NCBI GenBank assembly: GCA_035547915.1
Contig: DASZTS010000072.1
Coordinates: 108,444-172,443 of the forward strand
From: DASSFG01 sp035547915
GTDB taxonomy: Bacteria > Planctomycetota > Planctomycetia > Pirellulales > JAICIG01
Direction: 5' to 3'
Length of the DNA: 64,000 nt
The position numbers and the translations under genes are program-made. The notes beneath the pieces are model-generated. The model was given only the letters and a program-made list of their open reading frames with translations, was not told the DNA's origin and made no database searches. This document shows positions 26,459-36,109 of this stretch, in pieces; the stretch's first letter is position 1; each line of letters opens with the position of its first letter.

Positions 26459-28468
26459 CTACCGTCCGAATGCAAACCCGCGGCTCCGCTCCCGTGCATT
26501 CTCGGCCGCGGGGCGCGGCAGACAGAGAACGGCTTCGGCGAGCAGTACGATCAGCATCGCGATCAAGCACGGCCGCCACAGCTCTTCGACGAGCGAGCGA
26601 TCGCGCGAGGCGACCTGATCGATGCGCGTGAAATCGAGACCTTCGAACAACTGGGAGACCTTCTCGTCCACGAGCATGCCGGCGGTGTCTTCTTCCTCCG
26701 GGCGGTTCACGGCCAGTAGCAAGTCGCCGTCCAGATAGGCCCCGGCCTGGAGCGCGTATTCGCTCGACAGGGCCGAGTCGCTACCGGCCAGTTTCTGCCA
26801 CTTGGCCGCTCGTTCTTCACGGCCGTCGGCCGTGAAACCTGCGGCCACGAGCTGTCGTGCGTGACCCAATGCCGCGGAGCCGGCGGCGAGCGCACGTTGG
26901 ATGGCCACATACAACACCACGCCCTCGTTCCCCAGATTCGAGTCTTGCGGCGCCGGCGTCGTAGCCCAGAAATAAACGCCGCCGTGGGCCATCTCGGCCC
27001 GCGCAACGATCGGATCGCCTCCCTTCAACGTGGCCAGCGGCGTCGCCTCGCCGACCAAGGAGCAGATGTTCTTGAGGTCGAGCTTGCCGACCGGCAGCGG
27101 CATGCCGCTTTGTGTGTCGGCCAGCAGACCCTCGTCTCCGCGCCAACGATCGATCACCGCGCCGTCCGGCACCGGCGACCACGACTTCCACCGCAAGCCG
27201 AAGGCCGGCTCGTCGCTGATCTGCCGCGGCGGAAAAAAGATCACTTCGCCGCCGCGATCAACAAGCTCTGTTAGTTGTCGCGCCACCTGCCCTTCCGGCA
27301 GCGGCGCCTGCCAGAGCACGAGCGCCGCCTTGGCCCACTCCACGTCACCCGACTGCTGTAGCGAAACGACATCGGCTGTGCGCGGCTCGTTGGGATCGGG
27401 GCCGATCGACGCCATGAGTTGCAGAGGCTCGGCCACTTCGCGTTCGTCCGACACCACTACCGTGTGTGGCGACTGCGAGGCGTCGAAGGTGAAATAGAAC
27501 TCGTTGTCGGCCAGGTTCGCATCGGCGGGAATCGACACGCGGCCCCAGCCGCGTAGGTGCCGGCCATCGAGCCCGATGCGATGCTCGCGAACCTCGACCG
27601 AGGTTCCCACCAACTCCACATTCAACGTCGACCGCGCGCCGCCGATATCGAATTGCACGGGTACGCTCACCGGATCGCCCCCTCCCTGGCGCGATAACCG
27701 GAGCGAAACGACCAACTCGGCTGACTCGCCCTGCCGGCGTGCCCGCAAATCGCTGACGCGCACCGCCACATCGCCTCCCGGCGGCTCGGCGTAGGCCAGC
27801 AGGTGGAACCGCACTGGCTGGGGCAGACCGGCGAACGAGCTGCGCAGCTCGTTCCAGCGTGCGTCCTCAGAGGCCCAGTCATTGCTGTGCAGATCGGAGC
27901 AGATCCACACCTCGGTGCGGCCCGCCTGGTTGGCCACGATGTAGTTTCGCGCTGCGGCGAGCATCGACGGCAGGTCGGTGGCGGCACTCGTCGGGCCAGC
28001 TTCGGGGAGTTGTTCCAGCGCGGCCGGCGACTCGAGCTCGTGCGGCTTCAGCGTCCCGCTCTCGATCAGCACCCATCGCGACGACGAGAAGCGGCCGAGC
28101 GTTTCGGCGAGTTGCCGGCGCGAGGCGGCGAGTTTCGAGCGCCCGCCGGACGAGGCGAGCATGCTCGGCGAACGGTCGAGCAGGATGATGGTCGTGTCGG
28201 CATGTCCGGCCGTGAGCCATCCCAGCACACCCATCCCCAAGGGCCGGCTGACGACCAACACCAAGCAGGCGATGGCCAACATCCGCATCAACAAGATCAG
28301 CCACTGCCGCAGCCGCGCCAGTCCGCGCGACATGCGGTTGGCCTGCAAGAGGAACATCATGGCGCCCCAGCGGATGGTGCGGTAGCGCAACTGGTTGATG
28401 AGGTGGATCACGATCGGCAGCGCCGTGAGCACCAGGCCGGCCAGCAGGGCGGGATATAGAAATGTCAC
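26459..28468 (-). CDS. BatA-type membrane protein with VWA domain (second module)
   Basis: The true start is GTG 28468 (VTFLYPALLAGLVLTALPIV), which overlaps the DUF58 stop by 4 bp. The frame continues upstream but is a shadow of DUF58. The protein is 669 residues. The BatA N-terminus (LPIVIHLINQLRYRTIRWGA), a second membrane segment, and a VWA domain with IILLDRSPSM (complete DxSxS) are followed by a long beta region and a final anchor (LIAMLIVLLAEAVLCL). It corresponds to the gene at 2723-4783 in the first module. It is a probable inner-membrane member of the MoxR complex. Confidence 0.88.
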   Translation of the reverse strand: MTFLYPALLAGLVLTALPIVIHLINQLRYRTIRWGAMMFLLQANRMSRGLARLRQWLILLMRMLAIACLVLVVSRPLGMGVLGWLTAGHADTTIILLDRSPSMLASSGGRSKLAASRRQLAETLGRFSSSRWVLIESGTLKPHELESPAALEQLPEAGPTSAATDLPSMLAAARNYIVANQAGRTEVWICSDLHSNDWASEDARWNELRSSFAGLPQPVRFHLLAYAEPPGGDVAVRVSDLRARRQGESAELVVSLRLSRQGGGDPVSVPVQFDIGGARSTLNVELVGTSVEVREHRIGLDGRHLRGWGRVSIPADANLADNEFYFTFDASQSPHTVVVSDEREVAEPLQLMASIGPDPNEPRTADVVSLQQSGDVEWAKAALVLWQAPLPEGQVARQLTELVDRGGEVIFFPPRQISDEPAFGLRWKSWSPVPDGAVIDRWRGDEGLLADTQSGMPLPVGKLDLKNICSLVGEATPLATLKGGDPIVARAEMAHGGVYFWATTPAPQDSNLGNEGVVLYVAIQRALAAGSAALGHARQLVAAGFTADGREERAAKWQKLAGSDSALSSEYALQAGAYLDGDLLLAVNRPEEEDTAGMLVDEKVSQLFEGLDFTRIDQVASRDRSLVEELWRPCLIAMLIVLLAEAVLCLPRPAAENARERSRGFAFGR

Positions 28469-29370
28469 CGCACGCCTCGCTTCCCCGCGCGCCCGGTGAG
28501 AAACCGTCCCAGAACCTGTTCGTAGTTGTCGGCCAGGCTGACGCGGTGGTAGTCGATCGCCGATTCGAGCACGATCTGCCGCAACCGCTCCAAATAGAGA
28601 CGGACTGCCTCCAGATAGCGGGCAGCGATGACGTTCGGTTCGGCGAAGATCGACGCGCCCCCCTCCAGGTCGACAAACCGCATCGGGCGGCGGAAGTCGA
28701 AATCGAGCTCCTGCGGATCGAGCAGGTGGAACACCGCCACGTCGTGCTTGCGGAACCGCAAGTGCTCGAAACACGGCTGCAATTCATCCGGATCGACGAA
28801 CAGGTCCGACACGATCACGACCAGCGCCCGCTGCCTGACCGTCTCGGCGAGTTCGTGCAAAGCGGTGGGCAACTGTGTCGGGCCGCGCGGGCGGGCGGCT
28901 TCGAGCACGTCGAACACGGCCGACAGGTGGGCCGGATTGCGCCGCGGTGGAATGTTGCGGACCACGCCGCCGGCCACGCAGGTCAGCCCGACCGCGTCGC
29001 CCTGGAGCACGGCCAGATAGGCGATCGCTGCGGCCAGACGCCGGCCGTATTCGATCTTGGTCGCGCCGCGCGAACCGAAATCCATCGAGCCACTCGTATC
29101 GAGCACCAGGCAGCAGCGCAGGTTGGTATCGGCCTCGAACTCCTTGATGTAATAGCGTTCGCTGCGCCCGTAGGCCCGCCAATCCATCCGCCGCAGGTCG
29201 TCGCCAGGCACGTATTCGCGGTACTCGGCGAACTCGACGCTCGAACCTCGGTGCGGGCTCTCGTGCCGCCCCGACACCGATCCTTGCATCGGCTGCCGCG
29301 CAAAGAGCGGGATGCCGGCCAGCCGGGCCAGCACACTCGGATCGAGGAAGGGGCGCGCGGCGGTTTTCAT
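28465..29370 (-). CDS. DUF58 domain protein (second module)
   Basis: A 301-residue protein with the DUF58 hallmarks: SVEFAEYREYVPGDDLRRMD, WRAYGRSERYYIKEFEADTN, LVLDTSGSMDFGS at about 105 (metal site DxSGS), and LVVIVSDLFVDPDE at about 185. It is 15 bp downstream of MoxR and overlaps the BatA-type gene. It is clearly paralogous to the DUF58 at 4815-5741, yet diverged enough that the duplication is not recent. Binding to MoxR and to the membrane VWA proteins is inferred from family knowledge. Confidence 0.92.
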   Translation of the reverse strand: MKTAARPFLDPSVLARLAGIPLFARQPMQGSVSGRHESPHRGSSVEFAEYREYVPGDDLRRMDWRAYGRSERYYIKEFEADTNLRCCLVLDTSGSMDFGSRGATKIEYGRRLAAAIAYLAVLQGDAVGLTCVAGGVVRNIPPRRNPAHLSAVFDVLEAARPRGPTQLPTALHELAETVRQRALVVIVSDLFVDPDELQPCFEHLRFRKHDVAVFHLLDPQELDFDFRRPMRFVDLEGGASIFAEPNVIAARYLEAVRLYLERLRQIVLESAIDYHRVSLADNYEQVLGRFLTGRAGKRGVR

Positions 29371-29385
29371 CGGCGGTGGGGTTCC

Positions 29386-30405
29386 TTATTCCTCGTCGGT
29401 CTCTTCCAGCAGCCGCCGCACGATCTGGCCGCTATCGATCCCTTCCGACTGCGCCGCGAACGTCGTGATAACGCGATGCGTGAGCACGGGCAGGGCCACG
29501 TCGCGCACGTCTTCCAGTCGCACCATGTAGCTGCCCGAGAGGGCGGCCCGGGTCTTGGCCCCCAGCACCAGGTATTGCACGGCCCGCGGACCGGCCCCCC
29601 AGGCGACAAACGGCTTTAACCAACCGGGCGCGCTGGTTCCTTTGGGGCGTGTGCGGCGGACGAGCCGGGCGGCATACGCATAGATATGGTCGGGCACCGG
29701 GATGCGGCGCACCAGCTTCTGGCAAGCGAGGATCTGTTCGCCCGACAGTACGTGCTGTAGCTCCGGCAAGGCCTCGCCCGTCGTGGCACGAGCGATCTGG
29801 ATCTCTTCTTCTTCGTCGGGGTAATCGACCTCGATCAGGAACATGAACCGGTCGAGTTGGGCCTCGGGCAGCGGGTAGGTCCCTTCCTGCTCGATGGGGT
29901 TTTGCGTCGCCAGCACCAAGAACGGCTCGTCGAGCCGGAACATCTTTCCGAGCACGGTGACCTTGTGCTCTTGCATGGCCTCGAGCATGGCGGCCTGTGT
30001 CTTGGGGGGCGCGCGGTTGATCTCGTCGGCCAACACCACGTTGGCGAAGATCGGTCCGTGGACGAATTGGAATTCGCGCCGTCCGCCGGTCACGTCCTGG
30101 AGGATGTCGGTGCCCGTGATGTCCATCGGCATCAGATCGGGTGTGAACTGGATGCGGCTGAACCGCAATGAGACCGTTTCGGCCAGCTTGCTCACGAGCA
30201 GCGTCTTGGCCAGCCCCGGCACGCCCATCAGCAGCCCATGCCCGCGGGCGAACAGGCAGATCATCAAACGATCGATCACCCGCTCTTGCCCCACGATCAC
30301 TCGGCCCAGCTCACGCTTCAGCCGATCATACGTTTCTCGTAGCGAGTCGATCGCCGCCACGTCGTCGCCACCGAGTTGCTCGACCGTGTTCGCCACACTC
30401 GCCAT
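29386..30405 (-). CDS. MoxR-family AAA+ ATPase (second copy)
   Basis: A 339-residue MoxR-type ATPase with Walker A GVPGLAKT, Walker B VLADEINRAPPKTQA, sensor VLATQNPIEQEGTYPLPEAQ and the C-terminal lid (GPRAVQYLVLGAKTRAAL). A ribosome-binding GAGGA lies 8 nt before ATG 30405. It heads the nine-gene left-running operon down to 14785. In the first module the Walker A reads GVPGLGKT; the Ala for Gly here is common in the family. It probably powers remodelling of the VWA proteins encoded downstream. Confidence 0.93.
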   Translation of the reverse strand: MASVANTVEQLGGDDVAAIDSLRETYDRLKRELGRVIVGQERVIDRLMICLFARGHGLLMGVPGLAKTLLVSKLAETVSLRFSRIQFTPDLMPMDITGTDILQDVTGGRREFQFVHGPIFANVVLADEINRAPPKTQAAMLEAMQEHKVTVLGKMFRLDEPFLVLATQNPIEQEGTYPLPEAQLDRFMFLIEVDYPDEEEEIQIARATTGEALPELQHVLSGEQILACQKLVRRIPVPDHIYAYAARLVRRTRPKGTSAPGWLKPFVAWGAGPRAVQYLVLGAKTRAALSGSYMVRLEDVRDVALPVLTHRVITTFAAQSEGIDSGQIVRRLLEETDEE

Positions 30406-31034
30406 GGTTGTCGTCCTCGCATGTCGCTGCCTAAGTCGTCGCGTCTTTAGTGTGGCAGGTTTCCGGGAGACAATCCACTACCCTTTGGGCCTTGGCCATT
30501 GTGAAGCCCGCATGGACAGGATGGACAGAGTTGAAATGACGACCGCATGCCGGTTTCGTTCTATAAGGTTGCGACATTCCGAAGGGGGACCGTACCCCGT
30601 TGGGATGCCGGGCTTCGCGAATGCCCGCATATCGAACGTCATGTCGTGTCAGCGCATTAGCACCGAAGGTGCGTCATTCGATAGCCCAGGGTGCAGCACC
30701 AGCGGAACACTGGGACAATCGCACCCCGATTGGGGTGCAGGGGCGATGTGCGTTCGATGTCCCGGGGTTCCGCTTCGCTTCACCCCGGGCTATCGAATCA
30801 CGCACCTTCGGTGCTTACGCGGACGTACCAAGATGTAACCGCCTGCGCTCCTGCTGCGTAGGCCGATGCCGCGTGACGTACCTGGACGGCGCGCAAAAAA
30901 CGCAGCTTGCCGTACGCGTGGAACGTACCGCCAATGGCCAACGCTCGTTCGACTTCGCCCACCTAACGCGCCCTGTCGGTGAGATATGCCACCGAAGGCA
31001 GTTTTACATGAACGCACTCAACATTTGTCGGACG
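30406..31034. other. Gene-free stretch with a large hairpin
   Basis: 629 bp between the MoxR start and the comF-type gene end. Apart from the 157-nt inverted repeat at 30659-30815 I see no convincing gene. A short direct repeat GGACAGGATGGACAG lies near 30513. Promoters for the left-running operon are expected in 30406-30650 but no strong box stands out. Confidence 0.6.
30659..30815. repeat. 157-nt imperfect palindrome
   Basis: The left arm begins AGCACCGAAGGTGCGTCATT and continues CGATAGCCCAGGGTG. The right arm, read in reverse complement, is AGCACCGAAGGTGCGTGATT then CGATAGCCCGGGGTG. Arms of about 65-70 nt match at most positions, with a short loop around 30728 (CGATTGG). Each arm holds a small inner hairpin (GCACC-GAA-GGTGC). 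The transcript would fold as a long hairpin with bulges. No coding sense is evident. Confidence 0.8.
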
Positions 31035-31805
31035 TCACCGATCGTCTGCGCGGGCGACGACCACGACGCCCACTTCACGGGCGCCGGCGCGCAAGAGGAG
31101 TCGCGCGATCTCGTTGGTCGTCGCGGCCGTTGTGAGAATGTCGTCGACGAGGAGAACGGATTTGCCGGCGAGGGTTCGTCTTCGGCGCACGCGAAACGCA
31201 CCGCGGACGTTGGCCAGCCGCTGGGGTGGCGAGAGACCGCTTTGGGGCCGAGTGAAACGGCGGCGCCGGGTGAGTCCGCTGGCGGCCTTCGTGCCGAGAC
31301 GGCGGGCGAGTATGTCGGCCAAGGTTGCGGCGCTGTTCGTGCCGCGGAACCAATAGCGTAGCCAATGCATCGGTACCGGCGCGACCAGATCGGGCCGCCA
31401 GGCAGACAACTCGCCGCCGATGCGGTCGCAGAGAAGCTCGGCCATCGCCGCCGCGAGCGGTTCCTCCCGGGCGTGTTTCATGCGCAGCACCGCGTCGCGC
31501 AGGTCGCCCGCGTAATCGCCGATCGCCCACGCGCGACGGAAATGGAATCCCTCGCCGACACAATGTGGGCACCCCTCCTCGGTCACCAATGCCTGCCGCG
31601 ATTCCAAGGCACAGCGGGGGCAGCGCGACGGTGCCGTTGGCAACAGGCGCGACTGACAGGTCGTGCAGAGGAGCGGATGCTGAGACACGGCCAACTCGGC
31701 GTCGCACAACGCGCAACGCGGCGGAAACAGCAAGTCGTTGAGACGACCCGACCACGAGGCAAAGGTTCGCCGGGCGATTTGTTGTCCACGCGCGGCCACC
31801 GACAT
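31035..31805 (-). CDS. ComF-family phosphoribosyltransferase
   Basis: About 256 residues from ATG 31805, preceded by GGAGG 13 nt upstream; a start 30 codons earlier is possible but has no matching sequence. The N-terminus carries two Cys pairs typical of ComF (CALCDAEL, CTTCQSRLLP, CPRCALES, CPHCVGEG). The C-terminus has the PRPP-loop SVLLVDDILTTAATTNEIA. ComF proteins are phosphoribosyltransferase-like and, in competent bacteria, involved in DNA uptake; the reaction is not known. It faces away from the large operon. The plus-strand gene at 31998 begins 192 bp past its start. Confidence 0.9.
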   Translation of the reverse strand: MSVAARGQQIARRTFASWSGRLNDLLFPPRCALCDAELAVSQHPLLCTTCQSRLLPTAPSRCPRCALESRQALVTEEGCPHCVGEGFHFRRAWAIGDYAGDLRDAVLRMKHAREEPLAAAMAELLCDRIGGELSAWRPDLVAPVPMHWLRYWFRGTNSAATLADILARRLGTKAASGLTRRRRFTRPQSGLSPPQRLANVRGAFRVRRRRTLAGKSVLLVDDILTTAATTNEIARLLLRAGAREVGVVVVARADDR

Positions 31806-31997
31806 GGTTTCCGTGTTGCCTCCGTCGCCATCGACCGCAGTGCGACCGATCGGCCGCGAAACGACCGGAACTTTTCGGTCCGGGCCGGGTTTCATCTATC
31901 GACGACCTACTTACCCGCCGGATTGTATGGTATCCATGGCCGCCAGGAAGCAGAATGTCTCCATCAATCCACCGGCATCTTCGGTAATTGGCGACGG

Positions 31998-33698
31998 ATG
32001 GACAAAATGATCGCTTCGGTCCCGCGGAAGATGTTTTTGTCGCAATTCGCTGTGGCGATTCTGTTTGCGGCAAGTATCACTCAGACCAAGGCCGATACCG
32101 GGCCTGTGGAGGCCTCGCCTCGCGACCTCGGCACGGCGAACGCCACGCCGCAGGCTGCCGCGGGTGAGATCGATCGTCTGTTGCAAGAAGAAGTATTGGC
32201 CAATCTGTCGGCCGGCCAAACGCTCGCGTCGGTCACATCGGACCAGGCCTTCCTGCGGCGCGTCTATTTCGATTTCGTGGGCGAGCCACCCACGCCGGGC
32301 GAGACGACCGCCTTCTGCCTCGACCCCTCGCCCGACAAACGGACCAAACTCGTCGAACGGTTGTTGGCCGATAAGCGGTTCGGTCGCAATTGGGGCCGCT
32401 ATTGGCGCGACGTGATCCTCTATCGACGATCGGCCGATCAGGCCCTACTCGCCTCCCAGTCGTTGGAGACGTTCCTGATCGGGCAATTCAACGGTCAGCC
32501 GCGCTGGAACGCGATCGCCAAGTCGTTCATCACCGCGCAGGGAAACATATACGACAAGGGCGAGACCGGGTTGTTCATGGCCCATTTGGCCGAACCGGTG
32601 GAGGTGGCGGCCGAAACGTCGCGCATCTTCCTCGGCATCCAGATCCAGTGTGCGCAGTGTCACGATCATCCGACCGACCGTTGGAAGCGACAGCAGTTTC
32701 ACGAGTTCGTGGCGTTCTTCCCCCGCGCGTCGATGCGGCGGCAGCCGACGCAACCGCCGACCTTCGAGCTGACGTCGTTCGACATGGGGCCGCAACGGCG
32801 GCGACCCGGCATGATGACCGGACGTGGCTCGCTCGAGCATTTCATGCCCAACCTCAAAGATCCGGCCAGCGAAGGATCGCTGATGATGCCGGTCTTCTTT
32901 GCCACGGGTGACAAACTTCCGACCGGCACGACCGACCACGAACGGCGCCACGCGCTGGCCGCGTGGTTGACCTCGCCCAACAACCCATGGTTCGCTACGG
33001 CGCTCGTGAATCGCCTCTGGGCGGAGCTTGTGGGTGAGGGCTTTTATGAGCCGATCGATGATCTGGGGCCAGACCGTTCCGCCTCCGCGCCGCGCACGCT
33101 CGATTATCTCTGCCGGCAGTTCGTCGCGCACGACTACGACGTCAAATGGCTGATGGGGGCGATTGCGAGCACAGACGCCTATCAGCGTGAAAGCCGGCCG
33201 CGCCGCCACCCCGATCAGGTGCCCTTCGCAGCGAATGTTGCCTACCGACTGCGTGCCGATCAGCTCTTCGACGCGGTCGCGCTGGCGGTCGGTGTCTCCT
33301 TCGACACCAGTTCGCGCACCCCCGCTCGGGCAGGCCTCGGCTTCCGTGGTGGCCCGCGGTTCGCCTTTGCGCAGCAATTCGGGTACGACCCCAGCGTGCG
33401 GCGCGACGAGATCACAAGCACCATCCCACAAGTCCTGTCGTTGATGAACTCGCCGCTCGTCAATCAGCGCATCACCGGGCGTCAGCCGGGCGGTGCGCTG
33501 GCGAGACTGCTCGACGGACCGCAAGACGACGAAGCCGTCCCCGTCGAGCTCTATCTGCGGTGCCTGTGCCGTGAACCGAACGACGCCGAGTTGGCCGTCT
33601 GTCTCGACCACGTAAAATCGACGCCTGACCGGGCCGAAGCGTTTGGCGACATCTTCTGGTCGCTCCTGAACAGCCAGGAGTTCTTGTACCGCAACTGA
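31998..33698 (+). CDS. DUF1549/DUF1553 secreted protein (second pair)
   Basis: A 566-residue protein. The open frame extends 211 codons upstream, but that part is antisense to comF, so the start is placed at ATG 31998 or the ATG three codons later, both followed by a signal peptide (FLSQFAVAILFAASITQTKA). DUF1549 (DQAFLRRVYFDFVGEPPTPG), CAQCHDHPTDRW at about 215, and DUF1553 (NPWFATALVNRLWAELVGEG, LLNSQEFLYRN) are all present. It is followed after 38 bp by a DUF1501 gene. It is the orthologue-like second copy of 11023-12669 and sits in the opposite orientation. Confidence 0.92.
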   Translation: MDKMIASVPRKMFLSQFAVAILFAASITQTKADTGPVEASPRDLGTANATPQAAAGEIDRLLQEEVLANLSAGQTLASVTSDQAFLRRVYFDFVGEPPTPGETTAFCLDPSPDKRTKLVERLLADKRFGRNWGRYWRDVILYRRSADQALLASQSLETFLIGQFNGQPRWNAIAKSFITAQGNIYDKGETGLFMAHLAEPVEVAAETSRIFLGIQIQCAQCHDHPTDRWKRQQFHEFVAFFPRASMRRQPTQPPTFELTSFDMGPQRRRPGMMTGRGSLEHFMPNLKDPASEGSLMMPVFFATGDKLPTGTTDHERRHALAAWLTSPNNPWFATALVNRLWAELVGEGFYEPIDDLGPDRSASAPRTLDYLCRQFVAHDYDVKWLMGAIASTDAYQRESRPRRHPDQVPFAANVAYRLRADQLFDAVALAVGVSFDTSSRTPARAGLGFRGGPRFAFAQQFGYDPSVRRDEITSTIPQVLSLMNSPLVNQRITGRQPGGALARLLDGPQDDEAVPVELYLRCLCREPNDAELAVCLDHVKSTPDRAEAFGDIFWSLLNSQEFLYRN

Positions 33699-33736
33699 TC
33701 GGTCGTCCGTTCCCCCGAAAATCCGAACTCACAACG

Positions 33737-35023
33737 ATGAACACGAGCCCCGTTCTTCGGCACCATCTGCACCTGTCGGTCCAGCGCAGCCATGTCGCCG
33801 GTCGGCGCGATTTTCTCAAGGTCCTCTCCGCGGCGGGTGCCGTCGGGCTGACCGACGTACTCAGCCTGCGCGCCGACGAACTGCGGCGACAAGGGACGGC
33901 CTGCATTCTGCTCTGGATGCAAGGGGGCCCCAGCCAATTCGAGACATTCGATCCGAAGCCGGGACATGCCAACGGTGGCGAAACGAAGGCGATCGCCACC
34001 AGGCTGCCGGGCGTTCATTTTTCGGAGAACCTACCCTATCTGGCGGACATTGCCGACCGGCTCGCGCTCGTGCGCTCGATGACGACGCGCGAGGGTGAGC
34101 ACCAGCGCGCCACGTATCTGATGCACACGTCCTACCTGCCGATGGCCAGTGTCAAGTATCCGGCCATGGGAGCGGTTGTGGCCCGCGAGCTGCCACGGCC
34201 CGACTGCGAGCTTCCCTCCTTTGTGCGCATCGGGCCACAACTCAATGTGGCGGGCGGTGGATTCTTGGGAACGCGCTACGATCCGTTCATCGTGCTATCG
34301 GCCGGCCGTCTGCCCGAGAATACTCGCCCTGCCACCGAGATGACCCAGTTCGATCGCCGGCTGGCGCTGATGGCTCGCTTGGAAAGCGCAAAGTCGGGGG
34401 CGCCACCCGCGCCGAGCGAACACGAGCAGCTCTATGCCGGCGCCGCGCGGATGATCAAGAGTTCGCAGATGGCGGCGTTCGATCTCGAACGCGAGCCCGA
34501 AAAAGTCCGTTCACAGTACGGATCGGGCTCGTTCGCCAGCTCATGTCTGCTGGCGCGGAGATTGATCGAGTCGGGCGTGACGTTCGTCGAGGCGGTGCTG
34601 GGGAATTGGGACACGCATCAAGAGAACTTCCCGCGATCGCGGACCCTATGCGAGCAGCTAGATCGGCCGTTCGCCGCACTGGTCACCGACCTGGCCGAGC
34701 GCGGGCTGCTCGACAAGACGCTCGTCGTGTGGATGGGCGAGTTCGGTCGTACGCCGCGGGTCAACCCACGCGGCGGCCGCGACCATTTTCCACGTGCGTT
34801 CAGCGCTGTGCTGGCCGGCGGCGGCGTGCGGACGGGCCAGGTGTTGGGGGCTACGGACGATGGCGGCGAAGCAGTCAAGGATAGGCCGGTTACCGAAAAG
34901 GACCTGTTCCAGACCGTCTATCGCGCCCTCGGCGTGAACAGCCGCCAGGAGTATATGAGTCCCATCGGCCGGCCGATCAAGCCCGTCGACGGCGGCCAGG
35001 TGGTGCAAGAACTCGTCGGTTAG
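33737..35023 (+). CDS. DUF1501 family protein (second pair)
   Basis: A 428-residue DUF1501 protein with a twin-arginine-type N-terminus (GRRDFLKVLSAAGAVGL) and diagnostic blocks CILLWMQGGPSQFETFD, LVVWMGEFGRTPRVNPRGG, and a C-terminal GRPIKPVDGGQVVQELVG. The family resembles sulfatases and alkaline phosphatases and always travels with DUF1549. It lies 38 bp downstream of its partner, so the two are co-transcribed. The copy at 9607-10989 is similar but includes extra N-terminal sequence. Confidence 0.92.
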   Translation: MNTSPVLRHHLHLSVQRSHVAGRRDFLKVLSAAGAVGLTDVLSLRADELRRQGTACILLWMQGGPSQFETFDPKPGHANGGETKAIATRLPGVHFSENLPYLADIADRLALVRSMTTREGEHQRATYLMHTSYLPMASVKYPAMGAVVARELPRPDCELPSFVRIGPQLNVAGGGFLGTRYDPFIVLSAGRLPENTRPATEMTQFDRRLALMARLESAKSGAPPAPSEHEQLYAGAARMIKSSQMAAFDLEREPEKVRSQYGSGSFASSCLLARRLIESGVTFVEAVLGNWDTHQENFPRSRTLCEQLDRPFAALVTDLAERGLLDKTLVVWMGEFGRTPRVNPRGGRDHFPRAFSAVLAGGGVRTGQVLGATDDGGEAVKDRPVTEKDLFQTVYRALGVNSRQEYMSPIGRPIKPVDGGQVVQELVG

Positions 35024-35201
35024 CTCGTCTTCTTGATGGGCCGGCGCCTGGCGGATGGGTGCGGGCACGGCGACGCTCGGCGAATCAAGTTGCGGCGTCG
35101 CTCCAGCGCTCGTATCCTGCGCATCAGCGGCCGAGCGATTCGTACCAAGGTGCTCGGCGCACATTCCCACCGGCCACTTTCCACGCCCAGAGATATTCAT
35201 C

Positions 35202-36074
35202 ATGAGTACGATTGCTGCGTTGTTCATTGTGGCCGTGACGTCCTTCGCGGCCGAACCGAAAGTCGAGCACGACGTGCCTTACGTCGAGCCGAAGAACGAT
35301 CATCAGACGCTCGACATCTATGCTCCCACCGAGGGGAAGAACCACCCGGTCGTTTTCTGGATTCATGGCGGTGGATGGCAGACGGGCGACAAGTCGAGTG
35401 TTCACTTCAAGCCGATGGCTTTCGTCGACAGGGGCTTTGTGTTCGTCTCGACCAACTATCGCCTGCTTCCTGAGGTCGAGATGAAGACGATCTTCCAGGA
35501 TGTGGCGAAATCGCTGGGCTGGGTCCACAAGCATATCGGTGAATACGGCGGCGACCCACAGACGATCTTCGTGATGGGCCATTCGGCCGGTGCGCAGCTC
35601 GCCGCGCTCCTCTGTATCGACGAGCGCTACCTCAAGGCCGAAGGGGTGCCGTTCTCGGTGCTCAAGGGGTGTGTGCCCGTCGATGGCGATACCTTTGACG
35701 TGCCGGCGATCATCGAGACGGCCGAGACGCGCCGCCGCGTGCACGGCCAGCCGCAGCCCAAGCTGGGGCACCGCGAAAAATTCGGTAACGATCCGCAGAA
35801 GCACCGCGACTATTCGGCCGTGACGCACGTGGCGAAGGACAAGGGCATCCCTCCGTTCCTGATCCTCTACGTCGCCGACCACCCCGACAACTCGGCGCAG
35901 GCGCAGCGGCTGGGCGCTGTGCTGAAGGATGCGGGGGTTCCCGTCAAACTTTTTGGCGCGCAGGAGACGAACCACAACCGGCTCAACGAGAAGCTCGGCG
36001 TCCCCGACGATCCCGCCACGAAGGCGACATTCGAATTTGTCGACGAGGCGCTCAAGAGCGCCAAGAAGACTTGA
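35202..36074 (+). CDS. Secreted alpha/beta-hydrolase (carboxylesterase-like)
   Basis: A 290-residue protein from ATG 35202, which begins a short signal peptide (STIAALFIVAVTSFAAE). The alpha/beta-hydrolase landmarks are HGGGWQTG (oxyanion hole) and GHSAGAQ (nucleophile Ser in GxSxG). An acid in YVADHPDNS and a His in TNHNRLNE are likely completions of the catalytic triad. It belongs to the hormone-sensitive-lipase/esterase group that planctomycetes keep in large number. It follows the DUF1501 gene by about 180 bp with its own start, so may be separately transcribed. Substrate not determinable. Confidence 0.85.
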   Translation: MSTIAALFIVAVTSFAAEPKVEHDVPYVEPKNDHQTLDIYAPTEGKNHPVVFWIHGGGWQTGDKSSVHFKPMAFVDRGFVFVSTNYRLLPEVEMKTIFQDVAKSLGWVHKHIGEYGGDPQTIFVMGHSAGAQLAALLCIDERYLKAEGVPFSVLKGCVPVDGDTFDVPAIIETAETRRRVHGQPQPKLGHREKFGNDPQKHRDYSAVTHVAKDKGIPPFLILYVADHPDNSAQAQRLGAVLKDAGVPVKLFGAQETNHNRLNEKLGVPDDPATKATFEFVDEALKSAKKT

Positions 36075-36109
36075 AGGATTCGATCGCTTAGAAACTTCGA
36101 CGAGTCCGC

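Noticed and set aside
26469..28774. 771-residue version of the second BatA-type protein
   Set aside because: The first 102 residues are the DUF58 gene in another frame. GTG 28468 with the GTGA overlap and BatA N-terminus is the start.
31365..31997. N-terminal 211-codon extension of the second DUF1549 gene
   Set aside because: It lies antisense to the comF-type gene and precedes the signal peptide. The Met at 31998 is the natural start.
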